Source of the DNA: CAVQBP01 sp963723205
GTDB taxonomy: Bacteria > Bacteroidota > Ignavibacteria > Ignavibacteriales > Ignavibacteriaceae
DNA: 64,000 nucleotides
Direction: 5' to 3'
NCBI GenBank assembly: GCA_963723205.1
Contig: CAVRQC010000035.1
Span: forward strand, 248,001-312,000
Below are positions 18,111 to 28,388 of the stretch, one piece after another. The position numbers and the translations under genes are program-made. The notes below the pieces were generated by a model, which was not told where the DNA came from, searched no databases, and saw only the letters and a list, made by a program, of their open reading frames with translations. Each line of letters opens with the position of its first letter. The first letter of the stretch is position 1.

Positions 18111-19784
18111 TTATTTATATTTATAAAGTCTTACTTTTTGAATACTGAAAGTGTTACCGGGTAAATCCATATGTCTTCCCTGGTGAGTTTGATCCCCATT
18201 CAATCGCAGACCAGGAATCCATTTACCATCAATAAATTTTCCTTCATCATCAATTCCTATTCCTACAATTTTATCATCATTCGCGGCTGATTTAAAAGTA
18301 ATTACCATTCCTCTACCTGCAACATAATATTCATTGGGTGATACCATAATTATCATGCCTCCATACCTGGGCTTTTCACCTTCTGTTTTTGGAGCATATG
18401 GCCAGCTGTACTCATGATGAACAATAAAAATATAATCTCCTAATTTTATTTCTGCTTTTTGACTAGCACTGTCCAGAAGAACTCCCGCCATTGTTCCTTT
18501 CCCCTGGTTTGATAAAATTAGAGGAGTAAGCTGTGCAAGTACATTATATCCCTTTGAAACCTGGTTATCCGAAGGATCGGGAAGTGATTCAATTGAAAAG
18601 GGGCTATAGCCCATCACATTATGCTGAGCAAATGCAAAGTATGCATTAACAACGCTCTGGTTATTTCCCACTTCAGGTATAAAAAATTGATTAAACATTT
18701 CCCCTTTTTTACTGATGTGTACATCAAACTTTCCTACCCAATCAGCAAAGTTTTGGAAATAAATATCCGGCGCAAGAAAATCAATGGCAGGTGCAGCTGC
18801 TTTCCAGATATCCATAAGATGAGGTAAAGGACCTCCGCTCGGATACTGTCCTGGTTTGTATCCCGGGCGAATTAATGCTGCGTTAACATACATAGGTAAA
18901 GGATATACTTTTTTACCTGCTTCGGCAACATAATTTGCATACCTAGCATAATTCCATGCCATAAATATTTCATCCGTACTCAAGCTTTTTCCGAAAATCT
19001 CTTCCCAGCTGCCTTTTGTTTTAAATCCGTTTTTCTGCCATAAATCATATAGAAAAGGATTAATTCTTTTTTTATTCTTATTTAAATAACTGATAAATTC
19101 TTCCGGTACATTATCATTAAAGGCTTCATTTGCACTTTTGCAATAGTCCCTTGCATCCGGTATCATACCGATTTCATTTTCCACCTGAACCAATACAACA
19201 GTTTGTTCATTCTCATCATAATCACGAATATGTTTCATTAATTTAGAAAAAGCATTAGCATCAGTGCTCCGATTGGTTTTATTAAAAGCCGTCAGAATTT
19301 CTTCAGCTCTTCCTTTTTTTTCCTGTGCCCTTGGAAATCTTTCTTCGTTTGTTTTTATCCAGAGAGGTACATAACAGGACATACTGTTTTTCCAGGTACC
19401 AAACCAGAGAAATACCAGTTTAATATTGTAATGTCTTGCAGCGGTAATTATACTGTCGACGAGAGTAAAATCAAATTCCCCTTCTTTCGGTTCAATGAGT
19501 TCCCAATATACCGGCACAACGAGAGTATTTAAATGCATCGCGACTATTTTCGGCCAGATTTTATTCATATAGTTTAAATCAGATGCGCTCGAATTTCCTG
19601 TTTCACCTGCGAGCATTAGTAAAGGTTTTCCGTTAACAATAAGCTGAACAGTATTTCCCTGTTTTGAAAGATGCGGAATATCTTTTTTATTTATATTGTT
19701 CTGTGATTGAGCAGAAACCGGTAAAAGAATAAAAAAACATATAATTAAACATTTAAGAAAATTTTTTCTAGTCAGATTATTCAT
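18111..19784 (-). CDS. GH35-like beta-galactosidase (GanA type, DUF5597)
   Basis: Clan A glycosidase similar to GH35 beta-galactosidases with a C-terminal DUF5597-like domain, likely acting on beta-galactosyl side chains. Start at ATG 19784, giving a signal peptide ending at SAQS; the frame to 19820 adds 12 residues in front. The GH35 entry PVYWELIEPKEGEFDF is near residue 100, the acid/base Glu in VLVQVENEIGM near 200, and the nucleophile Glu in FFIPEVGNNQ near 370. 557 residues, as expected. It is the first glycosidase gene after the T9SS protein, about 450 bases away, and is separated from GH67 by the GH67 remnant. Exact linkage specificity is unknown. Confidence 0.85.
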   Translation of the reverse strand: MNNLTRKNFLKCLIICFFILLPVSAQSQNNINKKDIPHLSKQGNTVQLIVNGKPLLMLAGETGNSSASDLNYMNKIWPKIVAMHLNTLVVPVYWELIEPKEGEFDFTLVDSIITAARHYNIKLVFLWFGTWKNSMSCYVPLWIKTNEERFPRAQEKKGRAEEILTAFNKTNRSTDANAFSKLMKHIRDYDENEQTVVLVQVENEIGMIPDARDYCKSANEAFNDNVPEEFISYLNKNKKRINPFLYDLWQKNGFKTKGSWEEIFGKSLSTDEIFMAWNYARYANYVAEAGKKVYPLPMYVNAALIRPGYKPGQYPSGGPLPHLMDIWKAAAPAIDFLAPDIYFQNFADWVGKFDVHISKKGEMFNQFFIPEVGNNQSVVNAYFAFAQHNVMGYSPFSIESLPDPSDNQVSKGYNVLAQLTPLILSNQGKGTMAGVLLDSASQKAEIKLGDYIFIVHHEYSWPYAPKTEGEKPRYGGMIIMVSPNEYYVAGRGMVITFKSAANDDKIVGIGIDDEGKFIDGKWIPGLRLNGDQTHQGRHMDLPGNTFSIQKVRLYKYK

Positions 19785-20270
19785 TTTTATTTCCCTTGAC
19801 AAACTGCAAATGTAATTCATGCATGTTTCAATATTGTGGTAAGATTTTTATTTTCGAAAGAGATTTTTTTTACTCCCATTTGTTTTTCACTAATACTGTT
19901 CATGAACAAAAAAATCATCATCATTTCTACAACAGGAAATTGACATGAAGGCCCGAACAGCATTTTTATATCGAAAAGTGTATCTGTCATACACCATCTT
20001 GGATATGAAAAAATAAATTAAATTTAAAAACAACAGGTCTTAAATAATAGCCACTTTTTACCATTTACTAACCAAATATCGTCAAACCCAAAATTATTAT
20101 TATTGATAAAATTTCATTTAATATTTAGACTGAAATATGTATAAAATTCCACTTTACCTATACTTTTATAACTATTTAAAAACAAACAGCCTGCCCTGGA
20201 CATGCAGGACAGGCTGTTAATGTTTTATAGACCTCCTCTTTTATTTCGAAGAGAAAATCTAAGATGCAGG
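19785..20270. other. Intergenic region before the GH35-like gene
   Basis: About 485 bases with no supported gene. It holds the terminator of the repeat protein gene (20185-20218) and, at 20066-20087, a 22-base stretch TACTAACCAAATATCGTCAA... that recurs with four differences at 28884-28905 in front of the TonB receptor. The promoter for the glycosidase run is expected here but was not identified with confidence. Confidence 0.5.
20185..20218 (-). terminator. Rho-independent terminator after the repeat protein gene
   Basis: Stem arms AACAGCCTGCCCTG and CAGGACAGGCTGTT (14 bases, loop of 6) pair along their whole length in minus-strand RNA, with one G-U pair, and are followed on that strand by TGTTTTT. 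It lies about 50 bases beyond the stop at 20271, so it ends transcription from 23333. Confidence 0.8.
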
Positions 20271-23200
20271 TTACTTCAACAGCATTAATTTTTTAACACT
20301 AACAAAATTTCCTGCCTGTAATCTATAGAAGTAGACTCCGGAAGCAAAATTTGAAGCGTTAAAATTAATTGTATGATAACCGGCTGCTAAATTACCATTC
20401 ACTAATTCCGCAACTTTCCTTCCAAGAATATCATAAACTACAAGACTAACATCACCTGCCTTCGGCAAGGCAAAATTAATTGTAGTTGTAGGATTGAACG
20501 GGTTAGGATAGTTCTGACTCAATGAATAAACGGTTGGTAAACCGGCATTAGCCAGTTCATCAACACCAGTAATTGTAAATGTACCCGTGTCAACTTTTAC
20601 ATTGGTAATATTCATTGCAGTTATTGAGTTGCCGGCATTAAGAGCAAAAGCAATTGAGTTAAATTTATCCGTACTTTGATTATCAACAGCTGATACGGCA
20701 AATCCATAACCACCGCCTTGCTTTGTTAGTTCAAATTTAACCATTTTTCCATTTGACGTTGGAGTAACCGATAAGCTAAAGTCGTAAGTTCCGGCTCCAC
20801 CGGTTGATGGATCAGGAAGCTGGCTTCCAAGCGGGTAGTCTTTTGCTCCCCCGGGATGTAACCAAACATCATCTACAACTCTACCCCATGTACCCTGATT
20901 TCCATCACCCCAAGTTACAGCTCCATTACTTCCAGACTGAGCTATAAACAAATATCCAGTACAATGATCATCTGTTCCTGTCCAGCGGGTTGAATCAGGT
21001 AAAGTGGTACTGGCAGTATCTAAAATGTATGATCCGGCACTATCAGTATTGAATACACCGACATTGAAACTACTTGCAGCCCCGAATCCACCTCCTTCAA
21101 AATTAACATTACCTGTTATTTTGAGGGAACGTGTGGTAGTAGGAGTAAATGTTGAAAATTGGCCACGTAAAACTGCCCAATCTGTATTTGGTGCATTACC
21201 CGAAATAGTAGCATTCCCTGTAAATTCCCCGGGGGTAAATGACCATCCACCCATCTTATCTCCAAAAAATCCCCATGTATCAACATAGTATGCTTGCCAT
21301 GGTGGTGCTGGTATGGTAATCGGATCACCCATATCAATTTTCGCTGCAATAATATCAAATTCAGTATGGTCACCATCTTTAGTCCAAAAAGCAACATTAT
21401 TTAATTTATTAGTTACAGCAGGAGCCATAACAGTACCGCCAAACCAGTAGGTGGTTTGTGCACCTGCAGCAGCCTCTTTTACTAAAGACCATCTTACTTC
21501 GTCTGTAGTATCATTTACCTGCTGAACAGAAATAGCCCAGTTATAAGTTCCTGCGTCGATTACTGCAAGACGGGGAGCCTGTTCTACTACCGGTCCAACC
21601 GGACCGCCGCCATTACTATAGGTACTTGGCCAGTTGCCGTTTATAACTGACCACACTGAACCAACCCCGCCGCCGCCATTCGGCTGGTCAGTGCCGCCGC
21701 TTCTTGGTGTAAACTCGTATCCATAATAACCTTTACCTGCCGCACCAACCCACATCGCTGTGTCGGTAAGCGGATTATTAAGAGTAAGGCTGTCTCTATA
21801 AGTTATAGCGTAGCGCAGCGCAGTATAAGATGCACCGGGGCTGCCGACAAATTTCAACTGACCGCTGACTATAACAGCTTTATCAGTAGGTATTGTTATA
21901 TCCTGACCAAAGCTTCCGAGCAAAGACGCCCCGTTTGATGACATAGGTTGTGTACCGGCTATACCGGCATCACCAACGACTGTGTTTGTATCATTCAGTA
22001 CATCCCAGGCATATCCTAGTGAGGTTTCACCCCACTGATCAAGATAGTATGCTTGCCAGGGTGCAGGAGGAACAGTAATAGGATTACCTAAGGTAGCTCT
22101 GACTCCCATTAAATTAAACTGAGTATGGTCACCATCCTTAGTCCAAAAAGCAACATTATTGAATTTATCCGTTACCGCAGGAGCCAGAACAGTACCTCCA
22201 AACCAGTAACTATTATCTGTTTTTACCAGCAACCATCTTACTTCGTTGGTAGTATCATTTACCTGTTGAACAGAAATAGCCCAGTTATAAGTACCTGCTT
22301 CGATTACAGCAAGACGAGGTGCCTGATCTATAGCCGGTCCGATAGGACCACCGCCATTACTATAGGTACTAGACCAGTTACCGTTTATAATTGTCCAGAT
22401 TGAACCACTACCGCCACTACCATTTGGCATGTCAGTGCCTCCGCTTCTCGGAGTAAATTCATACCCATAATACCCTTTACCTGCAGCTTTAACCCACATC
22501 GCAGAATCAGTATACTGATTATTAAGGGTAAGGCTGTCTGCATAAGTCAAAGCGAAACGTAGTGCAGTATAAGATTCACCGGGGCTGCCTACAAATTCCA
22601 ATTGACCGCTGGCGACAACGGCTTTATCCATGGTTGGTTTGAGAGTATCAAAACCGCCGAGCAAAGATGCTCCGTTTGAGGACATAGGTTGTGTACCGCC
22701 CATACTAGCATTACCAGCAGCAGTAGAAGAATCATTCAGTACATCCCAGGCAAATCCCAGAGAAGTTTCACCCCATTGACTTACAAGAGCAGGATCCGGA
22801 ACCCGTGTTACGATAATACTGTCAATCCAGATTGTCCTACCGCTGTTTTGCGCACCCCCAAACATAAATTTTACCTGATTGGTGGGTACATTCTCTGATG
22901 CAGCCACGGTATAACTGAAGGTTTGAGGCGTATCAGTAACTGAGACCGTATCATCTATACGTTTGGTATAGGGATCACCCGATAATTCAAATAAGTAGTT
23001 AATGAGTGCATCTGAATCGGCCACAGCCAGAAAGGATACTGTATATTGATATCCGGCAACAAGTGGAAGGTCATGAATCCTCTGTATTCTGAACATTTCC
23101 ATTTGGGCACTGGTAATATCAGCTTTGTAAGAGTTTTTACCAGACAGTTTACCGGTAGTATCGATCGAAAAAGCAGCGGTTGCATTCGCGGCATCAATCC

Positions 23201-23333
23201 AGCCGTTTGCCCACTGACCTTGACCATTATCAAATTGCTCATACAGAACTGTATCTACCTGTGCAAGGAGCAAATTAGCTCCTGCCAAAAAAAAGAACAC
23301 ACTAAAAAGAATCATATATGTAATTCTTTTCAT
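20271..23333 (-). CDS. Large secreted repeat protein with T9SS sorting domain
   Basis: Exported cell-surface or secreted protein of 1020 residues, not assigned to an enzyme family. Signal peptide at residues 1-24. Residues 25-180 look like a CBM4/9-type jelly-roll carbohydrate-binding module (starts VDTVLYEQFDNGQGQW). Two closely similar repeats of about 245 residues follow, each opening WGETSLG(F/Y)AWDVLND (near 187 and 433), and a diverged third begins WGFFGDKMGGWSF near 687. The last 75 residues are a T9SS type A tail with QNYPNPFNPTTTINF and KKLMLLK. Start has an AGGAGG site. An operator-like palindrome lies 30 bases upstream. Likely a glycan-binding surface protein serving the locus; no catalytic motif was recognised. 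Confidence 0.8.
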   Translation of the reverse strand: MKRITYMILFSVFFFLAGANLLLAQVDTVLYEQFDNGQGQWANGWIDAANATAAFSIDTTGKLSGKNSYKADITSAQMEMFRIQRIHDLPLVAGYQYTVSFLAVADSDALINYLFELSGDPYTKRIDDTVSVTDTPQTFSYTVAASENVPTNQVKFMFGGAQNSGRTIWIDSIIVTRVPDPALVSQWGETSLGFAWDVLNDSSTAAGNASMGGTQPMSSNGASLLGGFDTLKPTMDKAVVASGQLEFVGSPGESYTALRFALTYADSLTLNNQYTDSAMWVKAAGKGYYGYEFTPRSGGTDMPNGSGGSGSIWTIINGNWSSTYSNGGGPIGPAIDQAPRLAVIEAGTYNWAISVQQVNDTTNEVRWLLVKTDNSYWFGGTVLAPAVTDKFNNVAFWTKDGDHTQFNLMGVRATLGNPITVPPAPWQAYYLDQWGETSLGYAWDVLNDTNTVVGDAGIAGTQPMSSNGASLLGSFGQDITIPTDKAVIVSGQLKFVGSPGASYTALRYAITYRDSLTLNNPLTDTAMWVGAAGKGYYGYEFTPRSGGTDQPNGGGGVGSVWSVINGNWPSTYSNGGGPVGPVVEQAPRLAVIDAGTYNWAISVQQVNDTTDEVRWSLVKEAAAGAQTTYWFGGTVMAPAVTNKLNNVAFWTKDGDHTEFDIIAAKIDMGDPITIPAPPWQAYYVDTWGFFGDKMGGWSFTPGEFTGNATISGNAPNTDWAVLRGQFSTFTPTTTRSLKITGNVNFEGGGFGAASSFNVGVFNTDSAGSYILDTASTTLPDSTRWTGTDDHCTGYLFIAQSGSNGAVTWGDGNQGTWGRVVDDVWLHPGGAKDYPLGSQLPDPSTGGAGTYDFSLSVTPTSNGKMVKFELTKQGGGYGFAVSAVDNQSTDKFNSIAFALNAGNSITAMNITNVKVDTGTFTITGVDELANAGLPTVYSLSQNYPNPFNPTTTINFALPKAGDVSLVVYDILGRKVAELVNGNLAAGYHTINFNASNFASGVYFYRLQAGNFVSVKKLMLLK

Positions 23334-23362
23334 ATTTCCTCCTGCTTTGAGTTAAAAATAAT

Positions 23363-23380
23363 ATTAGAAACGGTTCTAAT
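23363..23380. promoter_or_regulatory. Operator-like palindrome before the repeat protein gene
   Basis: ATTAGAAACGGTTCTAAT is a near-perfect palindrome of the same class as the sites at 1002, 28591 and 30172, with TAGAA arms in place of TTGAA. It sits 30-47 bases upstream of the start codon at 23333, where a LacI-type repressor would block transcription. Confidence 0.6.
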
Positions 23381-23524
23381 ACATTAAAATGCGCTGTTGA
23401 AATTGAACGTTTATTATAAATATTCCACCTCCTCCAAGTTAAGATCTTTAATTATTGATATCTATAAAATATAAATAGAGGATACCTCCAAAATTATTAA
23501 AATCCCGGAGGCTCCATATTTTTA

Positions 23525-25315
23525 TTATTTCATTAGAACAAATTTCTTAGTAATAGATGCTTTATCAGACTGCAGCTTATACATATAAACCCCACTGGCT
23601 AAATCCGAACCGTCAAATGTAGCAACATAGTTACCAGCCTTTTGATTGCCGCTGAATAAAGTTGCTACTTCCTGCCCGAGAAGATTGTATACTTTGAGCG
23701 AAACAAATCCCGATTTTGGAACGGAGTATTCAATATTGGTCGTCGGGTTAAACGGATTCGGGTAGTTCTGACTAAGCTTATATTCTGAAGGTACAGCACC
23801 TTTTACTTCTCTAACCCCAACTGCGTTAGGATCTTTACCGGTTTCAAGCCATGTATCAATACGTGTCTGCTCATCACTTGCCTGTGCTTTCCACTGTGAA
23901 TATTCTGCCGGCCACCAGTGGTACAAATCTCCTAACGGGAAACCACCCATTGCAGCAGTTTTTAGTGTCTCGTTGGTATAAGATAAACTTTCTCTTAAAG
24001 GCCATTTCTGTCCTCCGTTAGTATCATACTGCGCAATATTCCATGCCCATTGAGTATTTGTATTATCGTCCCATTTTTTATTTAAGAAAACCTTTAAAGA
24101 ATCCATATTAATTGGCGGATTAATAAAGCCGGGATCAAGACTATCCAGATTAGCCGCGTTCATATAAGGCCATATTTTATTTCCATTGGAATCGGTTGAA
24201 TCTAACATAGTTTTTGTAAGACTATTAAACATCGGCTGCGGAAGGGGTATATCATCATCAAGTCTCTGCTGGTGTTTAGCCTTACTATAAGGGCTGCCGT
24301 TCGGACCGTATCCCATCCAATCAATAAGCCATTGCTCAAGATAATAATTGTTGTTAGCAAAAAGTATATGTCTGTCATTTTCTGTAAATGGAACATTAAA
24401 TCCGAAACCATTACTTATACCACTGCTATCTATAGGGGTTATAACGATAGTACCACCATTAATTCCATCTGGTGATGATGGGATGTAACCGTACATAAAT
24501 GTATTGATAAAAAGTGAGTTAGTAACATACATATTGTGCCACCATCCCGATTCCAGTGAATGCATAACAACATCATAGAAAGTACAGTGGTTAAAGAAGA
24601 CGTTATCTCCATAAACTTGTGCCTCCTGCATATAAACATAGCCTATATTTGCGAAGGTACAATTCTCAAATGTAACACTATCTGTATGCAGGCCTGTAGC
24701 TGCATAAGGAACAGAAACTGCTCTACTGTAATATCTGAAATGAACATCCGTAGCATTTCTAAAATAACAGTTAGTAAAATGTCCTATAAAATGTGTAGCA
24801 TATGGTTGTATTGCACCGCTGGAACTTTGATTCACATAGTCGAACATAACATTCTTAGCTTCAATACGTCCGCCGGAAACCGTAGATGAGTCTCCTACAC
24901 GTATAGTTGATCCATATCGGGTACCGTCAAGACTTGCCCATAATATCCATATATTCTGCATTTTAATCTCACCGGCAACATCAAAAATATATGTTTTAGT
25001 GGGGGCTGTGCTGACGGTCCAGCAAATCATGGGCGGCGCAGTTTCCTGTGTGTTTCCCGGAGGATCAGCATAAAGTTCAAAAGTTGCTCCCGGAGGAGTA
25101 GTTATAGAACCGGTCAGTACATAAGTACCATACGGTTTCAATTTGAAAACGGTATTTGACAAAGTTCCTCCATCTATAACTGCCTGTACAGCATCATTAA
25201 GAGTTCCTTCGGTTCCTCCCGTTTCCCAATAATCCTGAACTGTAACGGTATCTTTAGCAATCAATAACGAGGAAAAGATAACCGTAAAAAGAAAGAATTT
25301 TAAAAAAAGGTTCAT
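23525..25315 (-). CDS. Secreted right-handed beta-helix protein, T9SS tail
   Basis: Exported protein of 596 residues. Signal peptide at 1-20, then a parallel beta-helix (pectin-lyase fold) from about residue 35 to 320, recognisable by short asparagine-rich turns such as FTNCYFRNATDV, FENCTFAN, FFNHCTFYDV and YVTNSLFINTF. The segment up to about 500 is of unknown fold, and the C-terminus is a T9SS domain (QNYPNPFNPTTNIEYSVP ... KKFVLMK). GGAGG lies before the start. The fold suggests a polysaccharide lyase or glycoside hydrolase acting on an acidic polymer, but I could not identify a catalytic signature, so the activity is open. Gap to the TonB receptor gene is 46 bases; co-transcribed. Confidence 0.78.
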   Translation of the reverse strand: MNLFLKFFLFTVIFSSLLIAKDTVTVQDYWETGGTEGTLNDAVQAVIDGGTLSNTVFKLKPYGTYVLTGSITTPPGATFELYADPPGNTQETAPPMICWTVSTAPTKTYIFDVAGEIKMQNIWILWASLDGTRYGSTIRVGDSSTVSGGRIEAKNVMFDYVNQSSSGAIQPYATHFIGHFTNCYFRNATDVHFRYYSRAVSVPYAATGLHTDSVTFENCTFANIGYVYMQEAQVYGDNVFFNHCTFYDVVMHSLESGWWHNMYVTNSLFINTFMYGYIPSSPDGINGGTIVITPIDSSGISNGFGFNVPFTENDRHILFANNNYYLEQWLIDWMGYGPNGSPYSKAKHQQRLDDDIPLPQPMFNSLTKTMLDSTDSNGNKIWPYMNAANLDSLDPGFINPPINMDSLKVFLNKKWDDNTNTQWAWNIAQYDTNGGQKWPLRESLSYTNETLKTAAMGGFPLGDLYHWWPAEYSQWKAQASDEQTRIDTWLETGKDPNAVGVREVKGAVPSEYKLSQNYPNPFNPTTNIEYSVPKSGFVSLKVYNLLGQEVATLFSGNQKAGNYVATFDGSDLASGVYMYKLQSDKASITKKFVLMK

Positions 25316-25361
25316 GTTTTACCTCCATAAATTTAAATAGTATATATAAAAGAATTAATTA

Positions 25362-28300
25362 TCATAAACGATATCTAACACCAAGATTCGCAGTTAATCC
25401 ATAGTTTTGTTCAATAGTAAAACCACCGATTGATTTTTGAGCCGAGGTATTTCTTTCACTGTTGAGATTATTCATATCCAGGTAAAGTTCAATTCCATAC
25501 CAGGGAAGTATCTGCCTTGCAGAAGCATCGATTCTGAAATAATTCCTGGTAAAACCATCCTGTTCAGTAAAATTTCCGATATTGCTGACAGCATTACCCT
25601 GGAACAAGAACGATAAACGGGTTGAAAACCCTTTATAATCGTAACCGATATAGGCATTCAAAATATCATTAGGTTGATCAATTAAACGCCCGGTGCGCGT
25701 ACTATCAAAAACTTGAGTAATTGTCTGACGGGGACCAATAATAGTTGTCCTTGGATTCCTCCAGGGATATGTGGCAGTCGAAGAAATATGTGTGTAATTT
25801 ATACCTAGCAATATTCCATTTAATGGTTCTGGTAAATACCAGAATCTTGTCTGAAGATCAAGCTCAACTCCTCTTACATATGCCATGTATGGAGTATTCA
25901 TATAAGTAGACAAATTTGCTCCTTTAACAGGAATTGCTCCTCCGATATTAAAGTCATTAATGGTGAAAAGCCCATTAGGCGCTGTATCAAAAAGCGGATA
26001 ATTTGTAGCATAAGTAAAGTCTTTTATCTCTTTATAAAAACCTGCTACTGAAAAAAGTCCTAATTCGTTACTATGGAAAGTTAATATAACATCATAATTA
26101 TAAGCATGTGCCGGTCGAAGATGAGGATTGGCTGCTGTAACCCCTCCTAAAGTATAACTTATAGTAAAATGGGGTGAAAGCTGCTGAAAATCTGGGCGGG
26201 AAAGAGTTTGTGTATAAGCAGCCCGAAAATCAAACCAATCGGTTGCCTTATATCTTGCCTGAACCATTGGAAGCCAGAACTCATTTTCGGGTTGGGATGA
26301 AACAAAGAAACGTTTTTGAGTTTTCACGTCCCGTCCATCCAATAAATTCCAGGCATCATAGTAGCCTTTTTCTTTTTCATATCGTATACCGCCTACAACC
26401 ATCAGATTACTATAGTTCAGCTCGGACATAACGTAACCTGCATAATATTTTTCGATGTATTTATAAGTATTCGGTAAGGTCTGGAAATAACCATCGAACC
26501 ACCCGCCTGGTTGTGTTGCTGATGCATTATACGAACTAAATTGAGGATTATCAGCTATAAAATTGATTAAATCAGTTAATAAACCGGCATTGTTAGCCCA
26601 TATCAAGCTGCCAAACTTATCATTCAGGAAGCTATCTTTATAGATTGAGGCATCAGGGGTAGTAAAACCGGTCGCAGGGAAACGAGCAATACTGCTGTTA
26701 TAAACCAAATCCGGATGTCGTGCACGAATTCCATCTGCAATTGCTGTCTGGATATCGTTCGTTCCGGCAATAGTTGCATATGGGGTATTTTGAGCATTAT
26801 GGTGATAAACATAACGATATTGGCCGCCGAACTTTAGATACCCTGAAAAACCACTTCCTAAATTAAATGGTGACTTAAAATCTCCTTTATAAGTTTGTCC
26901 GATTTCCTTATAATCTGAGCTAAAACGAGTTAGAGTATTTAAAAAGTTATTAGCTGTACCTCCGTAACTAACAAGATAAGTCAAATCCTCAGGAATTGTA
27001 TTGGGTATTGAACTCCCAACTCCCCTGGTTTGCCTAAACTCAGATTGCGGTGCTGCAGGTAAATTATTCCTGGAATAATTATTTGCTGCTTTAAGATCAA
27101 TAGTCATAAATCCGAGATCATATGTAAGGCCTAACGAATTGAGCATTAAATCAACATTGTTGTTACCCTCTCTATACCTCCAAATCAGATCATTTGTTAA
27201 ACCAGTATAATCGTATATAGTTCTATATTCATTATAATTAGAATTCAAGCGGCTAAGCATATTAATAAACTTAAGAGAACCGGAAGGAAGTCTATAATCA
27301 AGTATCAGGTTTCCGCCATACCTTTTCCTCGTTTCAAAATGGCGGTTGAGCTGTACGTTTGATACCTTGACAGGGAGATACCCATTATCACCAACCTTGT
27401 CAGAAGATATTGAATAACTGGCATTCATATTATCAGCATCACGATCATAACTTTCAATATTTCCCAGTAAATATACACCAAGCTTGTCATTAAAGAAACG
27501 TTTACTAACCGATCCTACTGCCCTGTAGTTGCTATATGTATTGCTTTTAGCCGTATAGCCGGATTGCCAAAGAAGGTCCGCGTGTAATTCGGGTGGAGCT
27601 TCTCTCAATTCCATATTCACAACACCACCTATTGCATCAGCATTAAGATCAGGGGTTAATGCTTTATATACTGATATAGTTTTTATCATATAGGGAGACA
27701 TCAAGGAAAGGTCTACACTTCTGTCGTTACTTATTCGTCCGGCTGTGCCGCCTTGTGAAGTTATCCCTATCTGAGTACTTCCGGTGGATGCAAGCGAAAT
27801 TCCCCCGATAGTAATTTGATTGAATTTAGGAGCTAAACCTCTGATTACAATTTTGTTCGCTTCACCGGAGCTCTGCAGTGTGGAAATTCCAGGCAAGCGA
27901 GAAATTGCCTGCGCAGCATTAAAATCAGGCAGTTCCTGAATCCTTGCTTCGGAAACAATATTTGAGATTTTATCAGAAGTTAACTGCTGCTGAATGGCGG
28001 ATATCTGACCCTGAGCCTGTGCAGTAATGGTTACTGTCTGTCCCTGTATTGCCTGAGCTCCCAGATAAAAATCCTGCTCCAGCATTCTATTTGGAGTTAT
28101 AGTGATATCTTCTGTAACCGGGTTATAGCCAATATATGAAACAGTTATTTTATGATCACCGGCAGGCACATTACGAATAGTATATTTGCCATCCAGGTCG
28201 GAAGCGGCACCTAAGCTTGTTCCATCAATTACAACATTTGCTCCAACTAAATTATCTTTAGATTCCTTATCATAAATTCGACCTGTTAAAGAACCGGTTT

Positions 28301-28388
28301 GAGCAAAAGTGTTAGGTTGAAATGCCAATAGAAATAAAATAAATACGGAAAATAATCCGTATCTGACACGGTAAAAATCAAGTGTCAT
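25362..28388 (-). CDS. TonB-dependent outer-membrane receptor
   Basis: Outer-membrane transporter, probably for oligosaccharides from the surface enzymes of this locus. After a signal peptide (cut after TFAQ) come a carboxypeptidase-regulatory-like domain (GSLTGRIYDKES... SYIGY, residues 30-110), a plug domain (about 140-250, with LPGISTLQSSGEANKIVIRG) and a 22-strand barrel ending in GVRYRL. The start is fixed by AGGAGG at 28395-28400, six bases before the ATG at 28388; the upstream in-frame ATG overlaps that ribosome binding site. No SusD partner is seen, so it resembles the CUT-type receptors of other bacteria rather than a SusC/D pair. A LacI-type site is 200 bases upstream. Confidence 0.92.
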   Translation of the reverse strand: MTLDFYRVRYGLFSVFILFLLAFQPNTFAQTGSLTGRIYDKESKDNLVGANVVIDGTSLGAASDLDGKYTIRNVPAGDHKITVSYIGYNPVTEDITITPNRMLEQDFYLGAQAIQGQTVTITAQAQGQISAIQQQLTSDKISNIVSEARIQELPDFNAAQAISRLPGISTLQSSGEANKIVIRGLAPKFNQITIGGISLASTGSTQIGITSQGGTAGRISNDRSVDLSLMSPYMIKTISVYKALTPDLNADAIGGVVNMELREAPPELHADLLWQSGYTAKSNTYSNYRAVGSVSKRFFNDKLGVYLLGNIESYDRDADNMNASYSISSDKVGDNGYLPVKVSNVQLNRHFETRKRYGGNLILDYRLPSGSLKFINMLSRLNSNYNEYRTIYDYTGLTNDLIWRYREGNNNVDLMLNSLGLTYDLGFMTIDLKAANNYSRNNLPAAPQSEFRQTRGVGSSIPNTIPEDLTYLVSYGGTANNFLNTLTRFSSDYKEIGQTYKGDFKSPFNLGSGFSGYLKFGGQYRYVYHHNAQNTPYATIAGTNDIQTAIADGIRARHPDLVYNSSIARFPATGFTTPDASIYKDSFLNDKFGSLIWANNAGLLTDLINFIADNPQFSSYNASATQPGGWFDGYFQTLPNTYKYIEKYYAGYVMSELNYSNLMVVGGIRYEKEKGYYDAWNLLDGRDVKTQKRFFVSSQPENEFWLPMVQARYKATDWFDFRAAYTQTLSRPDFQQLSPHFTISYTLGGVTAANPHLRPAHAYNYDVILTFHSNELGLFSVAGFYKEIKDFTYATNYPLFDTAPNGLFTINDFNIGGAIPVKGANLSTYMNTPYMAYVRGVELDLQTRFWYLPEPLNGILLGINYTHISSTATYPWRNPRTTIIGPRQTITQVFDSTRTGRLIDQPNDILNAYIGYDYKGFSTRLSFLFQGNAVSNIGNFTEQDGFTRNYFRIDASARQILPWYGIELYLDMNNLNSERNTSAQKSIGGFTIEQNYGLTANLGVRYRL

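Noticed and set aside
20271..23333. Internal direct repeats as a CRISPR or satellite array
   Set aside because: The repeats are protein-coding domain duplications of about 740 bases, in frame and diverged.
25362..28388. SusC of a SusC/SusD pair
   Set aside because: No SusD-like gene follows; the neighbours are T9SS proteins, so only a general TonB receptor call is supported.
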